In this document: piece after piece, positions 41,566 through 53,397 of the stretch | Layout of the letters: each line of letters opens with the position of its first letter | Numbering within the stretch: position 1 is the first letter of the stretch | Assembly: GCF_000376785.1 (NCBI RefSeq) | Contig: NZ_AQXX01000141.1 | Coordinates: 62,001 to 126,000 of the forward strand | From: Hahella ganghwensis DSM 17046 | GTDB lineage: Bacteria; Pseudomonadota; Gammaproteobacteria; Pseudomonadales; Oleiphilaceae | Length of the DNA: 64,000 nt | Direction: 5' to 3' | Position numbers and translations under genes: made by a program | Notes under the pieces: model-generated | The model's input: only the letters and a program-made list of their open reading frames with translations | What the model was told of the DNA's origin: nothing | Database searches by the model: none

Positions 41566-43839
41566 TCAGTGCCGAACCGGACGGGTAAACTGATCAAAAC
41601 CAGCTTCCTTCAAAGCCAGTTCCAATGTGCTTTTGACAACTTGAGGGCTATCCATACACAACAAACGCCTGAGCACATCCTCCGCCCACCTCATGGATAT
41701 GGATCGCAGCACCAGCTTAACCTTTGGCAGATTAACAGCATTCATCGACAAAATATCGTACCCCATGGCTGCGAGCAAAATAGCGCCACCAGGGTCACCA
41801 GCCAGCTCGCCACAGATGCTGGCCTGTTTACCCACCGCATGCGCATCACAGACAATTTTATACAAGGCCTGCAGGACAGCCGGATGAAAGGAATGATAAA
41901 GACTGGCTACCCGCGGATTATTTCGGTCCACGGCCAGCATATATTGAGTAAGGTCGTTACTTCCAACACTGATAAAGTCCACTCTTTCAGCTATTTCCTT
42001 CACCTGAAAAATGGCACTGGGGACTTCGATCATGACGCCTACCGGTGGCATTTTGACATCCACACCTTCCTCACGAACCTCATGATATACCCGGTATATC
42101 AAATGAAGCGCTTCTTCCACCTCTGAAATATTGGAAATCATCGGCAGCATGATACGTAAGTTGTCCAGACCTTCGCTTGCTTTCAACATAGCCCGAACCT
42201 GCACCAGAAAAATTTCCGGATGGTCCAGGGTTACCCGAATACCGCGCCATCCCAGAAATGGATTTTCTTCCTTAATCGGAAAATACGTCAGCGCCTTATC
42301 TCCGCCGATATCAAGCGTCCGCATAGTAACCATCGAAGGCGAAAATGCATCCAACTGTTCGCGATAGCAGTCGCGTTGCTCCAGTTCACTGGGAAAGCGA
42401 TCATTAATCATGAAAGGAACTTCCGTCCGGTAAAGTCCCACACCTTCCGCCCCATGATTGAGGGAACGCATGACATCTGTCATCAGGCCAGTATTAACCC
42501 ACATGGAGACATGATGTCCGTCAGTCGTAACGCATGGCTTATCCTTAAGCTCATCAAAGCCCTTGGAAATCTGCTCTTCTTCCTCGACCAATACGGAATA
42601 AGAACTCAATAACTCAGGAGACAGATGGCTGAAAACTTCGCCTTTGTATCCATCAACAATAACCTGACGTCCTTCCAGTTTGCTGATGGGCATGTCCACA
42701 ACCCCCATCACGCATGGCAGCCCCATTGCCCGCGCCAAAATGGCGACATGTGAATTACCAGACCCAAGCACTGATACCAGCGCTCTGAGATTTTCTTTGG
42801 GAACTTCTCCCAACATGGAAGGTGTTAACTCTTCACTGACCAAGATCGTGTCCTGAGGATATTCCCTTTCCTCACTGGAATCCGGTTTTTGCAGATAGGC
42901 CAGTACACGCTGCCCAAGATCTTTGATATCCACAGCCCGCTCACGCAGATAGGGATCATTAATCGCCTCGAAGTGGCGCACATATTCCTGAACAACTTCT
43001 TTGAGTGCCCCCTGAGCCCAGTGCCCTTTGTTGATAATATTCTTGACCTCGCCACTGAGCGCAGTGTCGTCAAGCATTCCCAGATATACATCAAACAGCG
43101 CCTGCTCTTCAGGTCTGAGCTGACTGGCCAGTCTCGCGCCCACTTGGCGGATATCCTGACGTACGGATTCAACAGCGGATTCAAAGAAGGCGATCTCGGC
43201 TTCAATATCGGCACACTCTTTATCGGGCACCGAATTCAGATCGGCCAGCGGATAGAACACCACACAGGAGCCAATTGCCACACCGGCAGAGCCTGCCACG
43301 CCTTTAAAGCAAATGTCCTTGGCCTTCTGGCCAGTAAAATCAAGACCCGAAATGATGTCCGAAGCTTCACCATGCGCAATGATGGCGGCCAACTGAGCGG
43401 AGATGGTGACTAGAAAGGCTTCTTCACCTTCATCAAATAAACGACTTGCACGCTGCTGTACAACCAGAACACCCAACACTTTTCTGTGGTGAATGATCGG
43501 AACGCCCAGGAAGGATTTGTATTTTTCTTCGCCGGTCTCGGGAAAGTAACGGTAACGGGGATGCGCTGGGGCATTATGTAAATTGAGGGGCTCTTCTCTA
43601 ACCCCCACCAGACCGACGAGACCTTCGGAGTGCCCCAGTTTGACTTTACCAATGGCCGCCGGGTTGAGCCCCTTTGTCGCCATCAGAATATATCGGTTGG
43701 TTTCCGGATCCAGAAGATAAATGGAACACACTTCAGTGTTCATAGCTTCATGTACGCGCTCGACAATAAGCTCTAACGCAACTCCCAGATCGGGAGCGGC
43801 ATTGACCTCTTGTACAATACTTCGCAGTACACTCAGCAT
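41566..43839 (-). CDS. ptsP: PEP-protein phosphotransferase PtsP (enzyme I Ntr)
   Basis: 757 aa. N-terminal GAF domain (about 1-160), then enzyme I: phosphorylated His in GNSHVAILAR, PEP-binding MRTLDIGGDK, and C-terminal GSNDLTQYMLAVDR and CGELAGDP. It takes phosphate from PEP and passes it to NPr (PtsO) and PtsN, sensing nitrogen status. The place downstream of rppH is conserved; 222 nt separate them with no clear terminator. Confidence 0.97.
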   Translation of the reverse strand: MLSVLRSIVQEVNAAPDLGVALELIVERVHEAMNTEVCSIYLLDPETNRYILMATKGLNPAAIGKVKLGHSEGLVGLVGVREEPLNLHNAPAHPRYRYFPETGEEKYKSFLGVPIIHHRKVLGVLVVQQRASRLFDEGEEAFLVTISAQLAAIIAHGEASDIISGLDFTGQKAKDICFKGVAGSAGVAIGSCVVFYPLADLNSVPDKECADIEAEIAFFESAVESVRQDIRQVGARLASQLRPEEQALFDVYLGMLDDTALSGEVKNIINKGHWAQGALKEVVQEYVRHFEAINDPYLRERAVDIKDLGQRVLAYLQKPDSSEEREYPQDTILVSEELTPSMLGEVPKENLRALVSVLGSGNSHVAILARAMGLPCVMGVVDMPISKLEGRQVIVDGYKGEVFSHLSPELLSSYSVLVEEEEQISKGFDELKDKPCVTTDGHHVSMWVNTGLMTDVMRSLNHGAEGVGLYRTEVPFMINDRFPSELEQRDCYREQLDAFSPSMVTMRTLDIGGDKALTYFPIKEENPFLGWRGIRVTLDHPEIFLVQVRAMLKASEGLDNLRIMLPMISNISEVEEALHLIYRVYHEVREEGVDVKMPPVGVMIEVPSAIFQVKEIAERVDFISVGSNDLTQYMLAVDRNNPRVASLYHSFHPAVLQALYKIVCDAHAVGKQASICGELAGDPGGAILLAAMGYDILSMNAVNLPKVKLVLRSISMRWAEDVLRRLLCMDSPQVVKSTLELALKEAGFDQFTRPVRH

Positions 43840-44061
43840 GGCCTACCTGTATATCGAAACCAGTCGTCCGAAGACAACCACATTGGCGGAATTTTCAGCC
43901 CCACTCTCTTTTCCGTTTTCCGGCCGGCATAACTTCCCGACCGGCACCGCCTGAGCGAGCCTGACAGTATTTGTTATTGCCCGCATGACCCACAGGTCTC
44001 GCGAGATATCATTCTTAGTAAGCTGACAGTCAATTAAGAATAGCAGCGTTGAATACCGAAT

Positions 44062-44541
44062 CTAGCTTCTTTTAAACAGAACCGGTGCAAATTCCTTCAT
44101 GGCACGCCGGTAGACCTCCCTCTTAAAGGACACCACCTGCCCCAGGGGATACCAGTAACTTACCCAGCGCCAACCATCAAATTCAGGCTCTTCACAGTCA
44201 TCCATCCGGATCGCACTGTCTTCTGCCAGCAGCTTGAGCATAAACCACTTTTGTTTCTGTCCGACACAAATCGGATGGGAATCGTGCCGGATCATTTTCT
44301 TGGGTAACCGATATCGAAGCCACCCCCGTGTTCCAGCGACAATTCTTACAGCCTCAGGCGAAAGACCAACCTCTTCCTTAAGCTCTCGATACAATGCGTC
44401 TTCCGGAGATTCATCCCGTTTAATGCCCCCTTGGGGAAACTGCCAGGAATCCTGCCCAATTCTCCGTGCCCAAAACACCTGATTGTGTTCATTACACAGA
44501 ATAATGCCGACATTGGGTCGATAACCTTCAGAATCGATCAC
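44062..44541 (-). CDS. rppH: RNA pyrophosphohydrolase RppH
   Basis: 159 aa with GTG start at 44541, decided by AAGGA 8 nt upstream and by the family start [14 protein letters not shown]; the longer frame from 44577 adds a non-conserved leader. Nudix box [20 protein letters not shown] is intact. It removes pyrophosphate from mRNA 5' ends and starts RNase E decay. Divergent from the HAD gene. Confidence 0.96.
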   Translation of the reverse strand: MIDSEGYRPNVGIILCNEHNQVFWARRIGQDSWQFPQGGIKRDESPEDALYRELKEEVGLSPEAVRIVAGTRGWLRYRLPKKMIRHDSHPICVGQKQKWFMLKLLAEDSAIRMDDCEEPEFDGWRWVSYWYPLGQVVSFKREVYRRAMKEFAPVLFKRS

Positions 44542-44702
44542 GCTACTTTTCCTTCTACTGTCAAAGCATTGTTCCATAAGTTGCTGACTTTATTCAAACC
44601 CTGTTGAATTTTGGTAGGCAATAGAGACGCTATTTTTCACGAAAAACAGGCCAGTCAGGCTACGATCATGTACAATTCTGCATTTTTCAGAGGAGTCTGG
44701 TT

Positions 44703-45356
44703 TTGGCCTTAGCGATCTTTGATCTCGATAACACTCTTATTGCCGGTGACAGCGATCATACTTGGGGAGACTTTCTGATCAGCCTGGGCGTCGTCGACGG
44801 GGACGAGCACAAAGCTACGAATGATCGCTTCTATGAAGATTACCTGCGTGGTGAACTGGATATTTTTTCCTACATCCGGTTTGCGACGAGCCCGCTCACC
44901 TGTCACCCGTTAACCCAGTTGAACCATTGGCGGGAACAGTTCATCCAGGAAGCCATCACACCAATGCGACTTCCCAAGGCCGAGGAACTCCTGCAAAAAC
45001 ATCGGGACCAGGGCGATTACCTGCTGATTATTACGGCCACCAACCGCTTTGTGACAGAACCCATCGCCAATCTGCTTGGCGTGGATGATCTGATTGCCAC
45101 AGAACTGGAAATAAAAGATGGCGTGTATACGGGAGAAGTGCTGGGAACGCCAAGTTACCAGGAAGGCAAGGTCACACGCCTGAATCATTGGTTGCAACAA
45201 CACCCCTTCAATTTATCTGACGCCTATTTCTACAGCGACAGCCATAATGACATTCCGTTGCTGGACAAAGTGGGCAATCCTGTCGTTGTCGATGGCGACG
45301 AACAGTTGCTTGCTTACGCGGCCAAAAACAACTGGCCCAGCATAACTCTAAGATGA
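44703..45356 (+). CDS. HAD subfamily IB phosphatase
   Basis: 217 aa with TTG start, supported by AGAGGAG 7 nt upstream. HAD motif I IFDLDNTLIAGDS (Asp7, Asp9), motif II ITATNRF, motif III Lys in YQEGKVTRL, motif IV SDSHNDIPLL. SerB-related but lacking the ACT region. Possibly a sugar- or histidinol-phosphate phosphatase; substrate not known. The neighbourhood rppH-ptsP is conserved. It is followed after 12 nt by the imelysin gene. Confidence 0.9.
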   Translation: MALAIFDLDNTLIAGDSDHTWGDFLISLGVVDGDEHKATNDRFYEDYLRGELDIFSYIRFATSPLTCHPLTQLNHWREQFIQEAITPMRLPKAEELLQKHRDQGDYLLIITATNRFVTEPIANLLGVDDLIATELEIKDGVYTGEVLGTPSYQEGKVTRLNHWLQQHPFNLSDAYFYSDSHNDIPLLDKVGNPVVVDGDEQLLAYAAKNNWPSITLR

Positions 45357-45368
45357 GGTAAGTCGTCC

Positions 45369-46628
45369 ATGCCGTTGCGAGCTTTCAAGAGCGCAGTTTC
45401 TCTTGCCCTGCCTCTTACCTTGTTCATGACCGCCTGCACAGACTCAACGCCCCCTGATACGCCTAGAGTTCCCAGCTCTTCCCAGTTGGATGCAGCGATA
45501 GCATACATCCCGACAAAAGAGCTCACGACTGAGGAGCAACAGGTGGCCGGCCAAGTGAGCGAGATGGCTGAGCAATTGCACCTACAGGCAGCTGCCCACG
45601 TCGAAACACTTGGCACCAGCATCAAACAGCTGAGACAAAAGCCGACTTGGGCCAACCTTCAAGAAGCCCGCCAGCACTGGCTTGAAGCTCACCGTTCAAT
45701 GCAGGCGTTATGGTCGCTGTATGTGCTGGACCAACCCGCGGCCCTTCTGGAAAGGCAACCTGCAAACTCAGCTTTCACTTATGGTTCCCTCATTGACCAG
45801 ACTCCGATGCTGGCAGGCTACCTGGACACAGTAGGGGGCTATCCAGCAAGCGGCTTGATCCACGCTCTCGATCTGCCCATAAGTCAACCACTCCTGGAAG
45901 ATAAACACTTATTCGCAGACCCCATGTTTCTAACCTTCGGCATGCACCCCCTGGAGTTTATTCTGTGGTCTAAGCAGGGACTGGAAAAGGACCTGTCGTC
46001 CTCAGCGATGCTGTCGGCACAAGCTCCTGACAACAATCTAGCTCTTGATACCAATAACGGCGCCTTAAATACTGACACCGGTTTGGATGAACAGGTATCT
46101 GACTCCCTCCAAAGTAAAAGCACTCTAATGATCAAACCGACCCTTGATCGAAGACTTGCACTTGCCGATACAATTGCCTCAGCGCTGGCGAATCACCTAA
46201 ATCAACTTCACTCCCAGTGGACGCATAGCAATGTCGTCAATGCATTTCTGGCATTTTCCAGCTCACCAAAAATGAGGGACGAGCAAAATCCGCAGCTGGA
46301 ACTGGTAATGCGTAATATTGATCGGCAGATCCTCTTTGCCCTAACGCCATTGGAGGGAGAACCTGGATGGCATTACCAGGAGCATATGGCATTTTCCCAG
46401 GAAACCAATCACTTCTGGCAGGGGCGTATGGAAGGACTGAAAGCAGGCATCGTTCTATGGGACAATCCTGAGGAGGCTTTTGATAATCTCCTGGAAGAAC
46501 TCTCAAGTTGCCTGACATCCCTCTCGGCCACCAGTACCTCTCAGCAGGAGGAGGTTCAGGTTTGCGAATCCCAGGCACTCGAATTGAGAGAAAAACTGAT
46601 CGTACGATTTGCCGAACTCACTCCATAA
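45369..46628 (+). CDS. Imelysin-family lipoprotein
   Basis: 419 aa. Lipoprotein signal with Cys at LFMTAC (residue 23). Imelysin motifs: ARQHWLEAHRSMQALW and the metal-site GxHxxE in FGMHPLEFILW. Between them and the C-terminal bundle is a polar, low-complexity stretch (about residues 208-255, rich in Asp, Asn and Ser) that looks like an insertion. Family members are periplasmic or outer-membrane proteins of iron uptake (IrpA, EfeO relatives). No Fur box was found. In operon with the HAD gene. Confidence 0.85.
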   Translation: MPLRAFKSAVSLALPLTLFMTACTDSTPPDTPRVPSSSQLDAAIAYIPTKELTTEEQQVAGQVSEMAEQLHLQAAAHVETLGTSIKQLRQKPTWANLQEARQHWLEAHRSMQALWSLYVLDQPAALLERQPANSAFTYGSLIDQTPMLAGYLDTVGGYPASGLIHALDLPISQPLLEDKHLFADPMFLTFGMHPLEFILWSKQGLEKDLSSSAMLSAQAPDNNLALDTNNGALNTDTGLDEQVSDSLQSKSTLMIKPTLDRRLALADTIASALANHLNQLHSQWTHSNVVNAFLAFSSSPKMRDEQNPQLELVMRNIDRQILFALTPLEGEPGWHYQEHMAFSQETNHFWQGRMEGLKAGIVLWDNPEEAFDNLLEELSSCLTSLSATSTSQQEEVQVCESQALELREKLIVRFAELTP

Positions 46629-46804
46629 AGTTAGGGTCTGTTCACTAAATAGACTAAACTGAATAGTCAGGCTGACTTGTCCAAACAACACCTTGGAGTT
46701 CCTGAGAGCACGGCGCTACAGGTCTTCTGAAAAAACCTGACCGGAAAAGGTTTATGGTGAGTGACTGCAGCCTTTTCCGACGATCAAGAGTGAAAAGAGC
46801 AAAG

Positions 46805-47680
46805 ATGTCTACCGAACTCACCGAAGAACAGATCAAACACATCCTTCAGGGCATCAAAATACCGCCACAGCCTCAGATTTTGGTCGATATCCAGATCGAG
46901 CAAATTATGCCCGATCCAGATATCGCACAAATCGCAGCCCTCATCAGCCAGGATGTCGGCTTGTCCGGAACAATTCTAAAATTCGTCAATTCCCCATTGT
47001 TTGGACTCTCCAACAAGATCACCTCTATCGCCCAGGCTGTGTCACTTCTGGGGACAACCAGTGTGGTCAACATCATCAACGGGATATCCATTAAAGGGGA
47101 AATGACGGATGAGACGATTGTGGAGCTCACCCGTTTCTGGGACACGGCAAACGACATATCCAGCATAGCAGCCAATATCGCCAAAAAAGTCGGATATCAT
47201 TCCCCCGACGAAGCTTACATGCTGGGCCTGTTTCATAACTGCGGGATCCCTCTGATGCTGGCCCGATTCAGGGACTATATGAATGTTATCGAAGAGGCAT
47301 ATGGCGAGCCTGAAAAGCGTATTACGGAAACCGAGAACCTGCACTACAACACCAACCACTCTGTTGTCGGCTACTACACAGCCAAGTCGTGGAATTTACC
47401 TCGTCATATCTGCGAAGCCATTGCTGAGCATCATTCCGCTGAAAGTGTTTTCGAAAATAAAGACGGTCGGAATCCGGATAAAAAGACGCTGTTGGCCATT
47501 CTGAAAACGGCGGAACATTTATGTGGGAGTTTTCATGTCTTCGGTAACCAGACAACGGACTTTGAGTGGCTAAGGCTGGAAAATGACGTATTGGAGTTCC
47601 TGGGACTGAGTCTGTATGACCTCAATGACATGCGCGATAGTTTCGCGGAGATGGGTATTAACGTTTATCTTCCTAAATGA
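46805..47680 (+). CDS. HDOD-domain signal protein
   Basis: 291 aa from ATG 46805; the longer frame from 46754 adds a non-conserved leader. A single HDOD domain fills most of it (IPPQPQILVDIQ, ISQDVGLSGTILKFVNSPLF, SIAQAVSLLGTT, then LGLFHNCGIPLM and AIAEHHSAE). HDOD is an HD-GYP relative without its metal ligands, acting by protein contacts in signalling. Partner unknown. Confidence 0.88.
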   Translation: MSTELTEEQIKHILQGIKIPPQPQILVDIQIEQIMPDPDIAQIAALISQDVGLSGTILKFVNSPLFGLSNKITSIAQAVSLLGTTSVVNIINGISIKGEMTDETIVELTRFWDTANDISSIAANIAKKVGYHSPDEAYMLGLFHNCGIPLMLARFRDYMNVIEEAYGEPEKRITETENLHYNTNHSVVGYYTAKSWNLPRHICEAIAEHHSAESVFENKDGRNPDKKTLLAILKTAEHLCGSFHVFGNQTTDFEWLRLENDVLEFLGLSLYDLNDMRDSFAEMGINVYLPK

Positions 47681-47739
47681 GGCACAAAGAGCACCCTTAG
47701 CTCTTCATGCCTATTCTATTAGGTCTTTTCTTTGTGCCT
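47680..47739 (+). terminator. Branched terminator after the HDOD gene
   Basis: AGGCACAAAGA (47680-47690) is the exact complement of TCTTTGTGCCT (47729-47739); inside lies a GAGC/GCTC hairpin. The T-rich tail TTATTTT follows. It overlaps the HDOD stop and faces convergent gcvH. Confidence 0.6.
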
Positions 47740-47773
47740 TTATTTTGCGCCTTTCTTTCGTGCCTGGCTTGAA

Positions 47774-48166
47774 TCAGTCTTCCGCGTCACACTGCGCTTT
47801 ATAATCTTCAGCAGACATTAGCCCATCCAGCTCTGACTTATCTGAAACCTTCAGCTTGAAGAACCATCCATCGTTGTAAGGATCACTATTCACCAGCTCA
47901 GGAGCTTCCTGCAGGGCCTCATTGATTTCCACAACTTCACCGGCAATCGGAGCATAAAGGTCTGAAGCGGCTTTTACCGATTCCACAACGCCAGCCTCTT
48001 CACTGGCAGCAAGGTTCGCACCTACATCAGGAAGCTCAACAAAAACAACATCCCCCAGCAAATCCTGTGCGTGCTCAGTTACACCGATCGTCACAGTGCC
48101 GTTTTCTTCGATACGCACCCACTCATGTGTGGAAGTATATTTCAGTTCTCCTGGAATATTGCTCAT
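47774..48166 (-). CDS. gcvH: Glycine cleavage system H protein
   Basis: 130 aa, full length. The lipoyl-lysine lies in [10 protein letters not shown]. It shuttles the aminomethyl group between P, T and L proteins. gcvT and gcvP are not beside it. GAAGG precedes the ATG. The leader (48167-48331) has no glycine riboswitch that I can recognise. Confidence 0.97.
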   Translation of the reverse strand: MSNIPGELKYTSTHEWVRIEENGTVTIGVTEHAQDLLGDVVFVELPDVGANLAASEEAGVVESVKAASDLYAPIAGEVVEINEALQEAPELVNSDPYNDGWFFKLKVSDKSELDGLMSAEDYKAQCDAED

Positions 48167-48331
48167 TTTTCAACCCTTCTCATTGGATATGTCTTTATTG
48201 CGGGAACTATCTATGATCTGCAATCCATTATCAAGAGCTTCTGTAAGCTTCGTATTCCCACGCTATCAGGGACTCCTTTCTATCTTGGTCAGGAAAAAGT
48301 GTAGCAGAACTCCAGCAGGGGCTGTTTGCAC

Positions 48332-48931
48332 TCAGCGAAACGCTTCCAGATGATTCACTATAGCTGGCAGCACTTGTTCAAAACCATCAAACTCATGACT
48401 CCCCTGAGGCATAATCCACATAGAATGGGAACCAAACTTTTCCAGGGCTTCCCGATAATTGAGCGTGTCATCACCAGTCTGCACCAGGGTCAGGTATTGC
48501 CCTCTTAGCCCCTCTGGTTGAATGTCCAAGGCAATAAGTTCCTCCATATGCATGGAGGAGACTTCAAACACCTCTCCTGTATACAGGTTCTGATTAGGCC
48601 CGAGATAATCATTCAACAACAAATAGGGTCTCACCGCAGGGTTAATCATCGCAACAGGTACGCCGTAAATGTGGCTCAAATAGGCGGCATAGTATCCGCC
48701 AAGCGAACTACCGATAATCCCCATCGGCCGGGGTGAGCCCTGAAAATAGGTGGTTTCGAGATACCTGATGGTAGCTTTGGGAGAAAACGGCAGCGCCGGA
48801 ATTTCAACGCGCAGATCTGGCCGCCGTCTAGCTATCCAACGCTTAACAACTTGTGCCTTGATAGAGTCAGGAGAGCTTTTGAAACCGTGCAGATAAAGTA
48901 AAAAAGGTGTGGTCAATGGTAGGTCCGCCAT
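48332..48931 (-). CDS. yqiA: YqiA/YcfP-type alpha/beta-fold esterase
   Basis: 199 aa. LYLHGFKSSP, nucleophile GSSLGG, Asp in QTGDDTLNY and His in GSHEFDGF complete a hydrolase triad. It is cytoplasmic; E. coli YqiA hydrolyses palmitoyl-CoA and short esters. It belongs to the conserved nudF-yqiB-cpdA-yqiA series, here missing parE directly after it. Confidence 0.9.
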   Translation of the reverse strand: MADLPLTTPFLLYLHGFKSSPDSIKAQVVKRWIARRRPDLRVEIPALPFSPKATIRYLETTYFQGSPRPMGIIGSSLGGYYAAYLSHIYGVPVAMINPAVRPYLLLNDYLGPNQNLYTGEVFEVSSMHMEELIALDIQPEGLRGQYLTLVQTGDDTLNYREALEKFGSHSMWIMPQGSHEFDGFEQVLPAIVNHLEAFR

Positions 48932-48974
48932 AACAGCTCAGGCAATCGCAATGGGTTTCTGGCCAGACGCGGAA

Positions 48975-49775
48975 TCAGTACCCCTTGCTGCTCATATCGA
49001 CGACGAAGTCAATATGATCTGCGCGCTCCACGGCCGTTTCAATGGAACCGTCAGCAGCCAGCTTGATCCAGCGATACCCCGGAGCCAGATCGTCTACGGC
49101 AAAATCCTCGCTACAGGGCTTAAACTGTACACAGGTTGAAGGAGTTGCCAGCATTCTAACCCCGTTACGGACTTGATCGTATTCCTGGTGAATATGCCCC
49201 CACAATATCATCTTCACATGCGAATACTGATCGGTGATGGCAAACAGTTCATCTGCGTTTTTCAACCCAATGGTATCGAGCCAACGGCAGTCTATATTAA
49301 CCGGATGATGGTGAAAGCAGATCGCCACATGCTTGTCCTGATCTTTCTCCAGCTCTTGCTTTAAAAGCTGAAGTTCAGTCTCAGCCAGCTCGCCATAAAC
49401 TTTATTGCGCACAGAGGAATCAAGAAAAATCAGTTTCCAGTCATCAAGTAGCTTAACCTTTACAAACGCCTGTGAATTTCTTATCGCGCTGGTCATGACA
49501 TCCGGATCATCATGATTACCGGAGAACCACACAACCGGACACTCAAATCTGGCCATCTTCTTTTCGAAGCAGTGGTATGCCTCCGCACTACCGTCCTGGG
49601 CGAGGTCCCCAGTGGCCAACACCAGGTCAGGCCGCTCTTTGCGAGCATCCACCAGCTCCAACACGGCATCCAGACTTTCCCGGGTATTCATACCCAGTAG
49701 CATACCGTCGACTTCCCTGCGAAGATGAGAGTCTGTCACCTGAACTATTTTTAACCAGCGCTGTTTCTTCGCCAC
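48975..49775 (-). CDS. cpdA: 3',5'-cyclic AMP phosphodiesterase CpdA
   Basis: 266 aa class III phosphodiesterase. Metal motifs VTDSHL, LATGDLAQD, FSGNHDD, CFHHHPVN and WGHIHQEY are all present. It lowers cAMP and so Crp/Vfr activity. It lies in the nudF-DUF1249-cpdA-yqiA series, 184 nt after the DUF1249 gene. Confidence 0.95.
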   Translation of the reverse strand: MAKKQRWLKIVQVTDSHLRREVDGMLLGMNTRESLDAVLELVDARKERPDLVLATGDLAQDGSAEAYHCFEKKMARFECPVVWFSGNHDDPDVMTSAIRNSQAFVKVKLLDDWKLIFLDSSVRNKVYGELAETELQLLKQELEKDQDKHVAICFHHHPVNIDCRWLDTIGLKNADELFAITDQYSHVKMILWGHIHQEYDQVRNGVRMLATPSTCVQFKPCSEDFAVDDLAPGYRWIKLAADGSIETAVERADHIDFVVDMSSKGY

Positions 49776-49959
49776 CCGATGCGGTCCTGTATTCCTTCTT
49801 ACACAATAGACTACCGGAGAAAAACTCTACCGATACGTTATAAACGATATAAGTAGATGCGACTATTTTCCAGTCAATCATTCACAAATCGCTTAAAAAG
49901 TAGCAGCTTAGAAAGAATTCGAGATATGGTAGACAGATCTTTGAACGCAAATCCCAGTT

Positions 49960-50433
49960 TCAAAGACCTTTCAAAGACACGCTGGAATGGCCATGATTCA
50001 GGCAATAACCCAGCCATTCGGACAAAAACTGATTGAGCTGAAGCTTCTCATCAGGAAGATGCATCTTGTGATTGGGGTAGTCGTTGACGGCTTCAACCCG
50101 TGGGTGATCAGCAGCACTGATCACTTCCACCATGCGGGCATCATGATAGACACGAACGGTCAGTTGAGGATTGTTCAGCCACTTCCCCGATGTCTGAATT
50201 TGTTCCAGCAATATGAGGTTGGTATAACGACTGGTCTCGAGCACCTGTAAACGTATATCACCCAGATACGCACCTTCGTTATACAGCTTATAGACGACCT
50301 CTGCCCCCTCATCCATGTCCGACAGCAATTTGTTGATCCGAACATAGTTGGATTCACAGATAGCGCCAAATTTTGCTATGTCAGGGACATAACGATGCTT
50401 CACCCAATCACCTCTTTCTAACAATTCAGACAT
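49960..50433 (-). CDS. yqiB: DUF1249 protein (YqiB)
   Basis: 157 aa. DUF1249 family: YVPDIAKFGAICESNYVRINKLL, LETSRYTNLILLEQ and DAKMVEV-like DARMVEVISA. Function unknown. The start is uncertain: ATG 50433 lies directly after GGAGG (too close), and a TTG at 50448 follows AAGGA closely. Conserved neighbour of nudF and cpdA. Confidence 0.88.
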   Translation of the reverse strand: MSELLERGDWVKHRYVPDIAKFGAICESNYVRINKLLSDMDEGAEVVYKLYNEGAYLGDIRLQVLETSRYTNLILLEQIQTSGKWLNNPQLTVRVYHDARMVEVISAADHPRVEAVNDYPNHKMHLPDEKLQLNQFLSEWLGYCLNHGHSSVSLKGL

Positions 50434-50514
50434 CTCCTCCCACGACAAATTCCTTTAACCAGTAGCCGAACAGTGTCGGCTTTGGCAAATCCATCTACTC
50501 ATTACGTTACGCGT

Positions 50515-51144
50515 TTAGCCACGGGTTTGCCATTCGCTCTGCAAATTCCGGTAATTCATTTGCAACCACTGTAGGCCGATAATTGAAGCCGCGTTATTGA
50601 TCCGGCCACTTTCCACCAGTGAAAATGCATCAGTTCGAGACAGCACATGCACCTGAATATCTTCCCCTTCCTCTTCAAGACCATGCGTGCCACCTACGCC
50701 ATCAGTGCTGACCTTGCCACAAAGTAAGTGGATGAACTCTGAGCTTCCACCTGGAGATGGGTAGTAGCGACAAATCTGTTTGAGAGCCGTCACCTCCAGT
50801 CCCGCTTCTTCCCTGGCCTCTCTGACTGCGACCTGTTCAGGAGACTCGCCAGGATCATCCATCCCCGCCACCAATTCGAGCAACCAGGGACTATGGGTAT
50901 CTTCCAGAGCACCAATGCGAAACTGTTCGCATAACACCACTTCATCTCGTTCGGGATCATAGGGTAGCATAACAGTCGCCGAGCCACGCACGAATAATTC
51001 ACGCTGTAATTCAGGACCAAGGCCTCCGGCAAACAGCGCGTGCTGCAGTCTTAACGTCCGGATTTTGAAAAAACCCTGATAGCTGTCAGAAGTATCGAGT
51101 ATCTTGACATCATGCTTATCAAATACGGCATCCTCAATCGGCAT
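50515..51144 (-). CDS. nudF: ADP-ribose pyrophosphatase (Nudix)
   Basis: 209 aa. Nudix box around AGMDDPGESPEQVAVREAREEAG, with the dimer-forming N-terminal domain and the family proline downstream (RYYPSPGGSSEFIHL). It splits ADP-ribose to AMP and ribose 5-phosphate. AGGGG precedes the ATG. Confidence 0.94.
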   Translation of the reverse strand: MPIEDAVFDKHDVKILDTSDSYQGFFKIRTLRLQHALFAGGLGPELQRELFVRGSATVMLPYDPERDEVVLCEQFRIGALEDTHSPWLLELVAGMDDPGESPEQVAVREAREEAGLEVTALKQICRYYPSPGGSSEFIHLLCGKVSTDGVGGTHGLEEEGEDIQVHVLSRTDAFSLVESGRINNAASIIGLQWLQMNYRNLQSEWQTRG

Positions 51145-51239
51145 GCATCATCCCCTGTTCGATTTCAGTTTTGCAAATGTGTATGAGCCACAATATATCT
51201 CAGGACTCCGTACAGTATCATGACAAGAGTATTGTGTCA

Positions 51240-51270
51240 GATCCCCGGGGCTGAGAATGCCCCGGGGATC
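51240..51270 (-). terminator. 12-bp perfect hairpin after thiC
   Basis: GATCCCCGGGGC (51240-51251) and GCCCCGGGGATC (51259-51270) enclose a 7-nt loop, 16 nt after the thiC stop. No T run follows on either strand, so it may stabilise the 3' end or need Rho. Confidence 0.55.
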
Positions 51271-51286
51271 AATTGTCAGAGATCGC

Positions 51287-53200
<1,914 letters not shown>

Positions 53201-53296
53201 TTATTTTTGGTGTTACGACCCCATCGGGGCCTGACTACTGCGGGATGAGCTGATGGCCGGTCGACAGACTGCGGACACTGTACGGAAGAGTAAATC

Positions 53297-53389
53297 TTTG
53301 CTCCCTACGCCGGTATTATCCGGATCAGGTCAACGGGTCCCACCTTCTGGTGATCTCAGCCGATATAAATATCAGCACCCCGACAAGAG
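53297..53389 (-). ncRNA. TPP riboswitch (THI element) of thiC
   Basis: Read leftward, the leader carries the diagnostic pieces in order: CTTGTCGGGGTGC (53375-53387), GGCTGAGAT, GGACCC, then CCTGATCCGGATAATACC and GGCGTAGGGAG (to 53301). These form the pyrimidine- and pyrophosphate-binding helices of the aptamer. The expression platform is the 147 nt down to the ATG, including a GACCCC/GGGGCC hairpin at about 53217-53231. TPP binding should lower thiC expression. Confidence 0.95.
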
Positions 53390-53397
53390 TGTTCCAA

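Noticed and set aside
48167-48331. Glycine riboswitch upstream of gcvH
   Set aside because: The leader lacks the paired aptamer consensus pieces of that class; only a ribosome binding site is clear.
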